A DNA stretch of 7,002 nt from positions 1-7,002 of the forward strand of contig CAXMSF010000008.1 in NCBI GenBank assembly GCA_964196055.1. Direction: 5' to 3'. Below the pieces are notes generated by a model. It was not told where the DNA came from and did no database searches. It worked only from the letters and a program-made list of their open reading frames with translations. Of this stretch, positions 1 through 6,792 are shown piece by piece (within the stretch, counting starts at the first letter, position 1; each line of letters starts with the position of its first letter). The translations under genes were made by a program, and so were the position numbers. The stretch is from JAFDEI01 sp964196055. Its GTDB lineage: Bacteria; Myxococcota_A; UBA9160; SMWR01.

Positions 1-1742
1 TGCTGCTCGACGGCGCGAACGAAGAGCTTGCCAGTTTCACGCGATCCGAGCAGACGGCCGAGCGCCTGTCCGCTGCCAGCCTGACGAACCTGGAGAATCG
101 TGCGACCTTCGAGGGCTCCTACGTCCATCTCATCCAGGCGATCGAACTCGACGGGCGCCGCATCGGCACCCTGATCCTCGAATCCGACCTCCGCGACATC
201 CGCGTCCGGCAAGGCCGCGTCCTCGCGATTGCGCTCGCGGTCTCGATCGTTTCTTTCGCGCTGTCCTTCGTGCTGTTGTCACGCCTGCGGCGGATCGTCT
301 CGGACCCGGTGCTCCGACTCGCCGATGCCGCGCAGCGCGTCGCCCGTGAGCGCGATTACTCGATGCGCGTTCCGCGCCCGAGTGAAGACGAACTCGGCGC
401 GCTCGTCGACGCCTTCAACAGCATGCTCGAAGAGCTCGCGCGGCGTGACATCGCGCTGATCGCAGAACGCGACCGTGCCGAGGAGGCCGCAGAGCGTGCC
501 AACACCCTGCTCGCGGAAACGCGCGAGGCCAAAGAAGCGCTCGAACACGAGGTGGCGGAACGAAGAAGGCTCGAATCCCAGATGCAACGCACCCAGAAAC
601 TCGAGAGCCTCGGCGTACTCTCGGGCGGCATTGCGCACGACTTCAACAACCTGCTTACGGGCATCCTCGGCAATGCCGACATGGCGTTTCGGTCGCTGCC
701 GCAAGATTCGCGCGAGCGCGATCTTCTCGATCAGGTCAAGACCGCAGCCGAAGCCGCCGCCGACCTCACAGCGCAGCTGCTCGCCTACTCGGGACGCGGC
801 AGCTACCGCATGGAGCCCATCGATCTCTCGGAGCTCGTCGAGGAGATGGGGCGGCTCCTCGGCAGCTCGATCTCGAAGAAGGTCCGACTCGAATACGACC
901 TCGGACGTGAGCTGCCGTTGATCGAAGTCGACCCGACTCAGATTCGCCAGGTCGTGATGAATCTCATCACGAACGCATCGGAGGCGATCGGTGACGCGCC
1001 GGGCGATGTCCGCCTGCACACCGGGTCGATGTACGTGGGCCGCGAGAAGCTCGTCCAGAGTTATACACACGACGATCTTCCTCCGGGCGAGTACGTCTTC
1101 CTCGAGGTCGCCGACACCGGCTGTGGAATGAACGAGGAGACGCTCCAGAATATCTTCGACCCGTTCTTCACGACGAAGTTCACCGGGCGCGGCCTCGGCC
1201 TCGCCGCCCTGCTCGGGATCGTTCGCCGGCACCGCGGCACGATCTTCGTCTCGAGCCAGGTCGGCGCGGGCACCACGTTCCGGGTGCTGCTACCTGCGAG
1301 CGATGCCGAGCGCACCGCAGAAGACGACCGAATCGACGAAGCCGGTGCCTGGCAGGCCAGCGGGCGCGCGCTCGTGATCGACGACGAGCCTGGAATCCGC
1401 CGCTTCGCCCAGATGCTGCTCGACGAGGCCGGCTTCGAGGTCGACCTCGCCGCCGATGGCGACGAAGGAATCGAGATGCTCCAGGGCGAAGCCGGGCTCC
1501 CCGACTTAATCCTGCTCGACCTCACGATGCCGCGAAAGGGCGGCATCGAGGTGCTATCTGAAATTCGGAGGCAGAGCACCGAGGTTCCGGTCGTACTGAT
1601 GAGCGGCTTTACCGAAGGCGAAGTCGCCACCGTGCTCGAGGCGGACGCGCGCACGCGCTTTCTCCAGAAGCCCTTCACCGCCGAGTCGCTGGAAGAAGTC
1701 CTCCGCACCGCACTAGCGACCGGAACCGCTGCCCGCGGCTAG
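1..1742 (+). CDS. Hybrid sensor histidine kinase with C-terminal receiver domain (5'-truncated)
   Basis: The frame is open from the left edge (first full codon at 3) to the TAG at 1740-1742, giving 579 visible residues; the true start lies outside the window. Numbering from position 3: the end of an extracytoplasmic sensor (about 1-70, CHASE8-like), a TM helix at 71-92, a HAMP linker at about 93-147 with DELGALVDAFNSM, a charged coiled coil at about 148-200, then HisKA with phospho-acceptor His212 in GGIAHDFNNLL. The ATPase domain shows the N-box (NLITNASEA, N320/N324), G1 (DTGCGM, D371), FFTT and G2 (GRGLGL, 395-400). A receiver domain at about 456-570 has the acidic pair D460/D461, phospho-acceptor D506 (LLDLTMP), S534 and K556 (QKPF). 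All phosphotransfer residues are present, so it should be active as kinase and internal receiver. HDFNN plus a terminal receiver is the layout of CckA-like hybrids, which pass phosphate to a separate Hpt protein. The signal and output partner are not visible. An internal GTG at 270 is not the true start, because coding similarity continues upstream. Confidence 0.93.
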   Translation, partial: LLDGANEELASFTRSEQTAERLSAASLTNLENRATFEGSYVHLIQAIELDGRRIGTLILESDLRDIRVRQGRVLAIALAVSIVSFALSFVLLSRLRRIVSDPVLRLADAAQRVARERDYSMRVPRPSEDELGALVDAFNSMLEELARRDIALIAERDRAEEAAERANTLLAETREAKEALEHEVAERRRLESQMQRTQKLESLGVLSGGIAHDFNNLLTGILGNADMAFRSLPQDSRERDLLDQVKTAAEAAADLTAQLLAYSGRGSYRMEPIDLSELVEEMGRLLGSSISKKVRLEYDLGRELPLIEVDPTQIRQVVMNLITNASEAIGDAPGDVRLHTGSMYVGREKLVQSYTHDDLPPGEYVFLEVADTGCGMNEETLQNIFDPFFTTKFTGRGLGLAALLGIVRRHRGTIFVSSQVGAGTTFRVLLPASDAERTAEDDRIDEAGAWQASGRALVIDDEPGIRRFAQMLLDEAGFEVDLAADGDEGIEMLQGEAGLPDLILLDLTMPRKGGIEVLSEIRRQSTEVPVVLMSGFTEGEVATVLEADARTRFLQKPFTAESLEEVLRTALATGTAARG

Positions 1743-1768
1743 AACCGCGGCGGCGAATACGCGATACC

Positions 1769-1999
1769 ATGCCGGGCGTGGATGAAGAGGCTCCGGAAGC
1801 GACTGCACCAGGCGACGGTGCGACGACATTCACCCCGCTCCAGCGACTGCTGGCGGGGATCGCGTTGGCTGCACTGCTCTCGAGTGCGGCAATCTCGAGC
1901 TGGTGGATCATCAACGGCCGGGTCGACTTCGTCGACGCGCTCGGCGGGCTACCGCACGCGGCCGAAGCGCGAACTCCGCCGGATCACGAGCGGCACTAG
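1769..1999 (+). CDS. Small single-pass membrane protein, function unknown
   Basis: A 76-residue reading frame with G/C-rich third positions like its neighbours. It has an acidic, Ala/Pro/Thr-rich N-terminus (1-22), one hydrophobic helix at about residues 25-48 ending in an aromatic SSWWII patch, and a short polar tail. The tail is His/Arg-rich at the very end. I recognise no family. It begins 26 bp after the kinase stop on the same strand, so co-transcription or a membrane accessory role is possible, but nothing proves it. No Shine-Dalgarno precedes ATG 1769. A GTG at 1778 is an alternative start: a TANNNT box (TACCAT, 1765-1770) sits 7 nt before it, which would suit a leaderless transcript. 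The overlapping +2 frame (1782-2057) is Arg/Ser-rich with no sensible fold, so I prefer this frame. Confidence 0.5.
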   Translation: MPGVDEEAPEATAPGDGATTFTPLQRLLAGIALAALLSSAAISSWWIINGRVDFVDALGGLPHAAEARTPPDHERH

Positions 2000-2037
2000 G
2001 AGCCCCACCCAAGACTGTCTCCTAGCGGCGCGCCGCT
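1996..2037. repeat. Inverted repeat and adjacent 14-bp palindrome in the intergenic gap
   Basis: CTAGGAG (1996-2002, including the TAG stop of the small gene) pairs exactly with CTCCTAG (2019-2025) across a 16-nt loop. Directly abutting and sharing two bases is AGCGGCGCGCCGCT (2024-2037), a perfect palindrome. No T-run follows, so it is not a classical intrinsic terminator. It could be a weak transcription end, a dyad protein-binding site, or chance in GC-rich DNA. Confidence 0.35.
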
Positions 2038-2135
2038 TCATCCCCGCCGCAGCGTAGACCGCATCGATGACTCGCATGTTCACGATCCCATGCTTTGTGG
2101 CGAACTTCCATATGCGCAACGACGCTCGTCGCTGT

Positions 2136-2141
2136 TAGAAT
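2136..2141 (+). promoter_or_regulatory. Possible -10 box upstream of the SnoaL-like gene
   Basis: TAGAAT matches the sigma-70 -10 consensus at 5 of 6 positions and lies 30 bp before the ATG at 2172, a normal leader length. No good -35 hexamer is found 16-18 bp upstream, so the call is weak. The position, at the head of the three-gene unit and after a non-coding gap, is where a promoter is expected. Confidence 0.3.
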
Positions 2142-2171
2142 GCGCGCCGGGCTCATGCAAGGGGAATCGGA

Positions 2172-2660
2172 ATGATGTTGACCGCGCAGCAGATCAGCGA
2201 CCAGATCGAGATTGCCCAGCTGTTGAACCGCTACTTCCGCGCGATCGACACCAAGGATTGGGACCTGCTCGACGAAGTCTTCACTCCCGACGCACGGCTG
2301 CATTACACCACCCCGGGCGAGATCGAGACCACCTACGCGACGATGAAACCGATCTTCGCCACTTTCACGGCGACCTTTGCATTCATGCAGCATTCGCCCA
2401 GCCAGATGGTGATCGAGGTCGACGGCGATACCGCCACGTCCGGCAACAATCTGCGTGCAATTCACGTACAGGAAACGCACGACGGCGAGCAGAACACCTG
2501 GGTCGTCTACGGCACCTACAGCGACACACTCACCCGAACGCCGGAAGGCTGGCGGATTTCCGAACGCGTCTTTCTCGGGGCCCACACGGAGGGCGAGCTA
2601 CTGCCGTCCGACCGCGTCAAGAGCTTCCCGGTTCCCCGTCATCTCCAGACGGGTTCGTGA
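2172..2660 (+). CDS. SnoaL-like (NTF2-fold) domain protein
   Basis: A 162-residue cytosolic protein with one SnoaL_4-type alpha+beta cone domain. It has an N-terminal helix with NRYFRAIDTKDWDLL (19-33), the F-x-PDA turn (37-41), mid-domain FMQHSP (71-76), and closing strands WVVYGTYSDTL (110-120) and GWRISERVF (126-134). Length is typical of single-domain members (130-170 residues). The family contains dehydratases and isomerases as well as non-catalytic proteins. Tyr21, Asp26 and His74 occupy the places of the Tyr/Asp/His set of BaiE-type bile acid 7-alpha-dehydratases, as I recall them, but the Arg near the BaiE C-terminus seems absent. A dehydratase-like active site is therefore possible and the substrate unknown. 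The start is fixed by AAGGGG (2159-2164), 7 nt before ATG 2172; a second ATG follows immediately. The gene heads a unit with the racemase 28 bp downstream. Confidence 0.88.
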   Translation: MMLTAQQISDQIEIAQLLNRYFRAIDTKDWDLLDEVFTPDARLHYTTPGEIETTYATMKPIFATFTATFAFMQHSPSQMVIEVDGDTATSGNNLRAIHVQETHDGEQNTWVVYGTYSDTLTRTPEGWRISERVFLGAHTEGELLPSDRVKSFPVPRHLQTGS

Positions 2661-2688
2661 GCGAAGGCGATAACCAAGGGGTCGAATC

Positions 2689-3840
2689 ATGTCACTGGAA
2701 CTCGCCGGCCCGCTCACCGGACTGCGCATCATCGAAATCGGCGGCATCGGACCGGGCCCCTTCTGCGCCATGATGCTCGCGGACATGGGTGCGGAAGTCA
2801 TCCGCGTCAATCGCTCCGCAGGCACGACTCTGGATGTCGCGGAGCTTCCCTTCCTGGCACGCGGGCGTCGCTCGATCGCACTCGACCTGAAGAGCGAGGC
2901 GGGTCTTGGCGCATTGCTCAAACTCGTCGAGAAGGCCGACGCCCTGATCGAGGGCTTCCGACCGGGTGTGACCGAGCGGTTGGGCTTCGGACCCGACGTC
3001 TGTCTCGAGCGAAACCCCGCAATCGTCTACGGCCGCATGACGGGTTGGGGCCAGACCGGCCCGATGTCCCAGATGGCGGGGCACGACATCAACTACATTT
3101 CGATCTCGGGCGCGCTCGGATCGATCGGCCGCCAGGGCGAGGCGCCGCTCGCGCCGCTCAACCTGGTTGGTGACTTCGGCGGCGGCGGCATGCTGCTCGC
3201 TTTCGGCGTTCTCGCCGCGCTGCTCGAGTGCCAGCGTTCGGGGCGCGGGCAGGTCGTCGACGCGTCGATGGTCGAGGGCAGCGCTCTGCTCATGACGATG
3301 ATGTACGAGATGCTCGGCGCGGGCTTCTGGAATCTCGAGCGCGGCACCAATCCTCTCGACTGCGGCGCGCCCTTCTACGACTCGTACGAATGCGCGGACG
3401 GGAAATTCATTTCCTTCGGTTCGCTCGAGCCGAAATTCTTCGCCGTGTTGATCGACGTGCTCGGCCTCGAGCAATCCGACCAGGCCGGGCGCAACGACCC
3501 GGCAAACTGGCCTTCACTGCGCGAGCGCATCGGAACGACCGTAAAGCAGCGGACACGCGAGGAATGGGAGGATGTGCTCGGAGGATCCGATGCATGTTTC
3601 GCACCCATTCTCGACATGAGCGAAGCACCGTCCCACCCACACAACGTCGCACGCGAGAGCTTCATCGAGGTCGGCGGCGTCACCCAGCCCGCACCCGCGC
3701 CGCGCTTCTCGCGAACGCCCGGCCGCGTCAGCGCCCCGGCAGCGACACGCGGCGAGCACGGCCGCGAAATTCTCTCGGATTGGGGCTTCGACTCCGGCGA
3801 GATCGAGCAACTCGAATCCGAAGGCGGGCTACTCACCTGA
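2689..3840 (+). CDS. Alpha-methylacyl-CoA racemase (CaiB/BaiF family III CoA-transferase fold)
   Basis: A 383-residue protein; the family is usually about 360-385. It should interconvert (2R)- and (2S)-2-methylacyl-CoA thioesters so that branched, isoprenoid or sterol side-chain acids can enter beta-oxidation in the cytosol. The N-terminal Rossmann-like part shows GLRIIEIGGIGPGPFCAMML (11-30) and a CoA-contact stretch ending VIRVNR (37-42). The three catalytic residues of Mycobacterium tuberculosis MCR (His126, Asp156, Glu241) are found in matching context and at a constant offset of 6: His132 in AGHDINY, Asp162 in LVGDFGGGG, Glu247 in GSLEPKFF. This separates it from plain CoA-transferases, which have the Asp but not the His/Glu pair in this setting. 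The start is supported by AAGGGG (2676-2681), 7 nt before the ATG and identical to the SD of the gene upstream. The 28-bp gap to that gene indicates an operon. The C-terminal tail (about 345-383) is acidic and Ser/Gly-rich. Confidence 0.95.
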   Translation: MSLELAGPLTGLRIIEIGGIGPGPFCAMMLADMGAEVIRVNRSAGTTLDVAELPFLARGRRSIALDLKSEAGLGALLKLVEKADALIEGFRPGVTERLGFGPDVCLERNPAIVYGRMTGWGQTGPMSQMAGHDINYISISGALGSIGRQGEAPLAPLNLVGDFGGGGMLLAFGVLAALLECQRSGRGQVVDASMVEGSALLMTMMYEMLGAGFWNLERGTNPLDCGAPFYDSYECADGKFISFGSLEPKFFAVLIDVLGLEQSDQAGRNDPANWPSLRERIGTTVKQRTREEWEDVLGGSDACFAPILDMSEAPSHPHNVARESFIEVGGVTQPAPAPRFSRTPGRVSAPAATRGEHGREILSDWGFDSGEIEQLESEGGLLT

Positions 3841-3862
3841 GCGACCGATTCTGGAGAACGAC

Positions 3863-3996
3863 ACGAATTTCGGACTCTTCTTTGCAAACGCGGGCCCCTT
3901 CGCCCAGATCGAGACATTCGAGGCTCTCGTTCGCAAATCGGACGAGGTAGGAATCGAATCGCTGTGGGCGATCGAGCACGTCGTGATCCCGGTGAC
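3863..3996 (+). pseudogene. Out-of-frame N-terminal segment of the LLM oxidoreductase
   Basis: In the frame starting at 3863 the sequence encodes the classic LLM-class N-terminus: NFGLFFANAGPF, a helix ending KSDEVGIESLW, then AIEHVVIPV. The rest of the protein (DYQSEYPYAKGG and on) continues one frame back from 3994, so the conserved block is split. Restoring one G in GTGAC at 3992-3996 rejoins them as IPV-DYQSEY. Without it this frame ends at TGA 4070-4072. The codon where Met is expected is ACG (3863-3865), although GGAG (3853-3856) lies 6 nt upstream at normal SD distance. I find no in-frame ATG, GTG or TTG nearby. Confidence 0.75.
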
Positions 3997-4725
3997 TACC
4001 AGAGCGAATACCCGTACGCGAAGGGTGGACGCATCCCCGGCCCGGAAGACAATCCGATGTCGGACCCGCTGATCGCACTCGGCTACGCCGCGGCGATTTC
4101 GAGCCGGCTGCGCCTCGCAACCGGAATCCTGATCCTGCCGCAGCGCCACCCACTCTACGTCGCCAAGGAAATCGCGACCATCGACCTGCTGTCGAAGGGA
4201 CGCGCGATCCTCGGCGTCGGAATCGGCTGGCTGGAGGAAGAATTCGACGCCCTCGGCATCCCTTTCCGCGAGCGCGCGGCCCGCACCGAAGAGAGCATCC
4301 GCGCGATCCGGTCGTTGTGGAAGCCGGGCGCCGACGCGTTCGACGGCAAGTTCTACCGCTGGAAGCCGGTCCATTCGAGCCCGCGACCGGTGCAGGAACC
4401 CGGCCCCCCGATCGTGATCGGTGGCCACGTCGACGCTGCAGCGCGCCGTGCGGCGCGATTCGGCGACGGTTTCTTCCCTGCGAAGGGCGGTCTCGATCGA
4501 TTACCGCAGCTCTTCGATGTGATCCGCGAGGAATGCGCAGAGATCGGACGCAATCCCGACGAAATCGAACTCACCGCGAGCGCAACTGCAACCGACCTCG
4601 ACACGATCCGGCGCTATCAGGACATCGGTGTTTCACGGCTGGTCATTTCGCCGCCGGGTTTCGATCCCGACGGAATCGCACGCGGCCTCGAAGCCTTCAG
4701 CAACGATGTGCTCGCAAAGCTCTAA
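3964..4725 (+). CDS. LLM-class (F420/flavin-dependent) oxidoreductase, frameshifted main body
   Basis: This is the longest uninterrupted part (253 codons, GTG at 3964, TAA at 4723-4725) of a luciferase-like monooxygenase-fold oxidoreductase, probably of the TIGR03619 type (Rv2161c-like, F420-dependent). Residues 1-10 are an artefact of reading the wrong frame; native sequence begins at D11 (DYQSEYPY). Visible family marks are the turn GGRIPGPEDNPMSDPL (21-36), ATGILILPQRHP (52-63), KEIATIDLLSKGR (68-80), ILGVGIGWLEEEF (82-94), an RTEE helix (107-110), PRPVQEPGPPIVIGG (140-154) and FGDGFFP (166-172). With the upstream segment the full protein would be about 287 residues, normal for the family, and would start 22 bp after the racemase stop as the third gene of the unit. 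A functional product from this frame is doubtful: GTG 3964 has no SD, and ATG 4057 would lose the first beta-alpha units of the barrel. F420 rather than FMN use is inferred from family resemblance only. Confidence 0.82.
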   Translation: MGDRARRDPGDYQSEYPYAKGGRIPGPEDNPMSDPLIALGYAAAISSRLRLATGILILPQRHPLYVAKEIATIDLLSKGRAILGVGIGWLEEEFDALGIPFRERAARTEESIRAIRSLWKPGADAFDGKFYRWKPVHSSPRPVQEPGPPIVIGGHVDAAARRAARFGDGFFPAKGGLDRLPQLFDVIREECAEIGRNPDEIELTASATATDLDTIRRYQDIGVSRLVISPPGFDPDGIARGLEAFSNDVLAKL

Positions 4726-4731
4726 CCCATC

Positions 4732-6618
4732 TTATTCATGGAGCCGGTCCGGCGACGGATTTGCGATCCGCGACCAGCCTAGATCGGCGAGCGCGGCACT
4801 CGCGGCCTCCGACTCGGCAGAGTGAATCGCGATGCTGGCGACGTCGCCGGCTTCGAGCTTCATGCCCTCTTTCATGATCAGCGCCTTCGCTCCGCGGCGA
4901 ATCATCAGGATCACGAAGAGTTCGACTCCCGGTGTCGGGCGTTCGGCGTCACCCTCAGCATCGCCACTGCGGTCCGCGAGGCCAACGTACTCCCAATGCT
5001 CGAGATCGATCTCGCCGTGGCGGTCGCGTACTTCCCAGCGGCCCACGTCGTGCGTGCCGTCGAACAGCACCACGGCCTGCTCGTTCCCGACGAGCTCGGG
5101 CGCGAGGCCCGACTCGGGTCGACCGACCGCGACGTAGCTGCGCGGCACCCGGAATCGTTCGCGCGCTCGGCTCACGAAGATGCTGTTCAACATCTGGTTG
5201 GGCGTAACCCCCACAGCGTCGCCGACCAGGTCGAAACGTGCACGCTGGAGCGTCCGTTCCTGTAGCGCGTCACCGAAGATCACCGTGAATCCCGCCTCTT
5301 CGCCGCGCCGGGTATTTACCGCGTTCGAGTCGACGAAGACCACCGACGCCCCTGCAGCCCTGAGCTCCTCGCCGAGCAAGAAGCCCAGGCCGCGCGCGCC
5401 GAGTATCGCGATTACTTCGCGTCCAGGCAGACGCTGCGAGAGCAGCGTCGCGACGGGGCCCGCACTCAGGCCCGCGAGTACGACGGTCCCCGCGATCGTG
5501 AGAAAGACCAACGCGCTGAGCTGTGAACCACCGTCGATTCCCTGGCGCTCGAGCGCGACGGCAGTGGCTGACGCCACGGTTGCTGCGACGATTCCACGAG
5601 GCGCGATCCAGGCGATGAACGCTCGCTCACGCCATGCCAGAGTCGAGCCGCGGGTCGAGAACGCGACCGTGATCGGGCGAACGACGAAGATCAGAGACGC
5701 CACCACAGCGACGCCGCTCCACCCCAGATCCTCGACATCGGACAACCGGACGGTCGCGGCGAGCAAGATGAAGAGCAGCCCGATCAACAGCGACGTGAGC
5801 TGGTCCTTGAATTCGCGCATCTCACGATCGACGCTCGTCGGCAGGTTTCCGACGACGATGCCCGCGACCGTGACAGCGAGGAGGCCGCTGTGCGAAACCA
5901 CGACATTGCAACCCTCGGACAGCAGCAGCACCGAGGCCAGCACGAAGATGTTCTCCTGCCCTTCCGGGATCAGCCGCTTCACTCGCAACAGGCCCGCGAT
6001 CGCGAAGCCCACTGCCGCTCCGACGACGGCACCGAAACCGACACGAAACAACAACGTGCCGGCCTCGTTCGCGATCGATTCCGCTCCGGGAGTAAGCGTC
6101 AGCTCGAGCATCAGCACCGCAATCAGCACCCCGATCGGATCGATCATGACGCCTTCGGCTTCGAGCACGGTCGCGACCCGCGGGCGCAAGTGCAGATTGC
6201 GGACGAGCGGGCCCACCACCGTCGGGCCGGTCACGATCACGAGACTCCCGAACAGCGCCGCAGTCAGCCACGGCCAACCCAGGAAGACCCGCACCGCGAT
6301 CGCGGCGCCCGCCATCGTGATCAACGCGCCCCACGTGACGAGGCGTCGGATCGACTTTCGCGATCGCCGCAGCCGATTGATCTCGAGATTGAGGCCGCCT
6401 TCGAACAGGATCACTGCAACCGCGAGCTCGACGATCGTGAGCAGACCGGTACCGAGGTTCTGGGGAACGACCCAGCCCAACCCATCCGGCCCGAGTGCGG
6501 CCCCGCTGGCGAGCAACAGCACAATGCTCGGCAGCCGTGTGTGGCTGGCCAACGCCTGCGCGAGAATTCCGACCGCAATGGCCAACACGACGGTCAGGGC
6601 AGGATGGGCGCCTTCCAC
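4732..6618 (-). CDS. CPA1 (NhaP-type) cation/proton antiporter fused to TrkA_N/RCK domain
   Basis: A 628-residue inner-membrane protein exchanging K+ or Na+ for H+. Residues 8-395 are a hydrophobic antiporter domain of about 12-13 TM helices. Its CPA1 signatures are LFEGGLNLEI (71-80), VTGPTVVGPLVR (129-140), EAEGVMIDPIG (153-163) with the ion-site Asp160, and WIAPRGIVAA (337-346). Residues 402-500 form a Rossmann RCK/TrkA_N domain: ILGARGLGFLLG (405-416) and acidic Asp430 after the second strand, pointing to NAD(H)/NADP(H) or other nucleotide control. The end (565-601) resembles a TrkA_C-type lobe. TGP and IDP replace the TDP and NDP of archaeal NhaP; from memory this is normal for RCK-bearing bacterial members, and it leaves the Na+/K+ preference open. 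The start is a GTG (6616-6618); an in-frame TAG 9 bp upstream excludes anything longer, and the first TM follows at once. No SD is present. The gene converges on the LLM gene with 6 bp between stops. Confidence 0.94.
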   Translation of the reverse strand: MEGAHPALTVVLAIAVGILAQALASHTRLPSIVLLLASGAALGPDGLGWVVPQNLGTGLLTIVELAVAVILFEGGLNLEINRLRRSRKSIRRLVTWGALITMAGAAIAVRVFLGWPWLTAALFGSLVIVTGPTVVGPLVRNLHLRPRVATVLEAEGVMIDPIGVLIAVLMLELTLTPGAESIANEAGTLLFRVGFGAVVGAAVGFAIAGLLRVKRLIPEGQENIFVLASVLLLSEGCNVVVSHSGLLAVTVAGIVVGNLPTSVDREMREFKDQLTSLLIGLLFILLAATVRLSDVEDLGWSGVAVVASLIFVVRPITVAFSTRGSTLAWRERAFIAWIAPRGIVAATVASATAVALERQGIDGGSQLSALVFLTIAGTVVLAGLSAGPVATLLSQRLPGREVIAILGARGLGFLLGEELRAAGASVVFVDSNAVNTRRGEEAGFTVIFGDALQERTLQRARFDLVGDAVGVTPNQMLNSIFVSRARERFRVPRSYVAVGRPESGLAPELVGNEQAVVLFDGTHDVGRWEVRDRHGEIDLEHWEYVGLADRSGDAEGDAERPTPGVELFVILMIRRGAKALIMKEGMKLEAGDVASIAIHSAESEAASAALADLGWSRIANPSPDRLHE

Positions 6619-6792
6619 GGCGCGAGACTACCGCGACCCGCTCCCCCCGGGCCACTTGTGGACGCCAGCGACCGAGAGTCGCCCCCGCATGTCCATACTC
6701 TTGCGAGATGGCGATGAGTCCGGCTCCTAGTCAATTGGTCATTCGCACCGTTATGCTCTCAGCCGGCTCGAACCACCTCGGGAGGATGCACG
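6619..6792. promoter_or_regulatory. Divergent intergenic region between antiporter and dienelactone hydrolase
   Basis: These 174 bp separate two divergent starts and must hold both promoters. For the + gene, TATGCT (6752-6757) is a -10 candidate 35 bp before the ATG at 6793, without a clear -35. For the - gene, TAGTCT (the complement of 6625-6630) lies exactly 6 nt before the GTG, the layout of a leaderless promoter (TANNNT-N6-start), again with no good -35. I see no long dyad that would mark a shared operator. Confidence 0.4.

Noticed and set aside
279..1232. 317-codon open frame on the - strand opposite the kinase
   Set aside because: It mirrors conserved HisKA/HATPase coding sequence, has no recognisable domain, and follows from the codon bias of the sense gene.
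1733..1750. CCGCGG repeated at 1733-1738 and 1745-1750, able to form a 6-bp stem at the kinase stop
   Set aside because: The stem is short, there is no T-run, and such self-complementary hexamers are frequent in GC-rich DNA; not called as a terminator.
2155..2175. Six-codon ATG frame overlapping the SnoaL start (possible leader peptide)
   Set aside because: It has no SD of its own and no regulatory codon run or attenuator; AAGGGG lies inside it and serves ATG 2172. Most likely chance.
2022..2585. 187-codon - strand frame covering the intergenic gap and the SnoaL gene
   Set aside because: The opposite strand encodes a clear SnoaL-like protein with a good SD; this frame has no recognisable motif.
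6652..6661. CCACTTGTGG mini-dyad upstream of the antiporter
   Set aside because: The arms are only 4 bp around a 2-nt centre, with no second copy; too short to claim as an operator.
5180..6730. 516-codon open frame on the + strand opposite the antiporter
   Set aside because: It is very rich in Thr, Ser, Arg and Pro with no fold-like pattern. It is the complement of a well-supported membrane transporter gene; long antisense frames are expected at this GC content.
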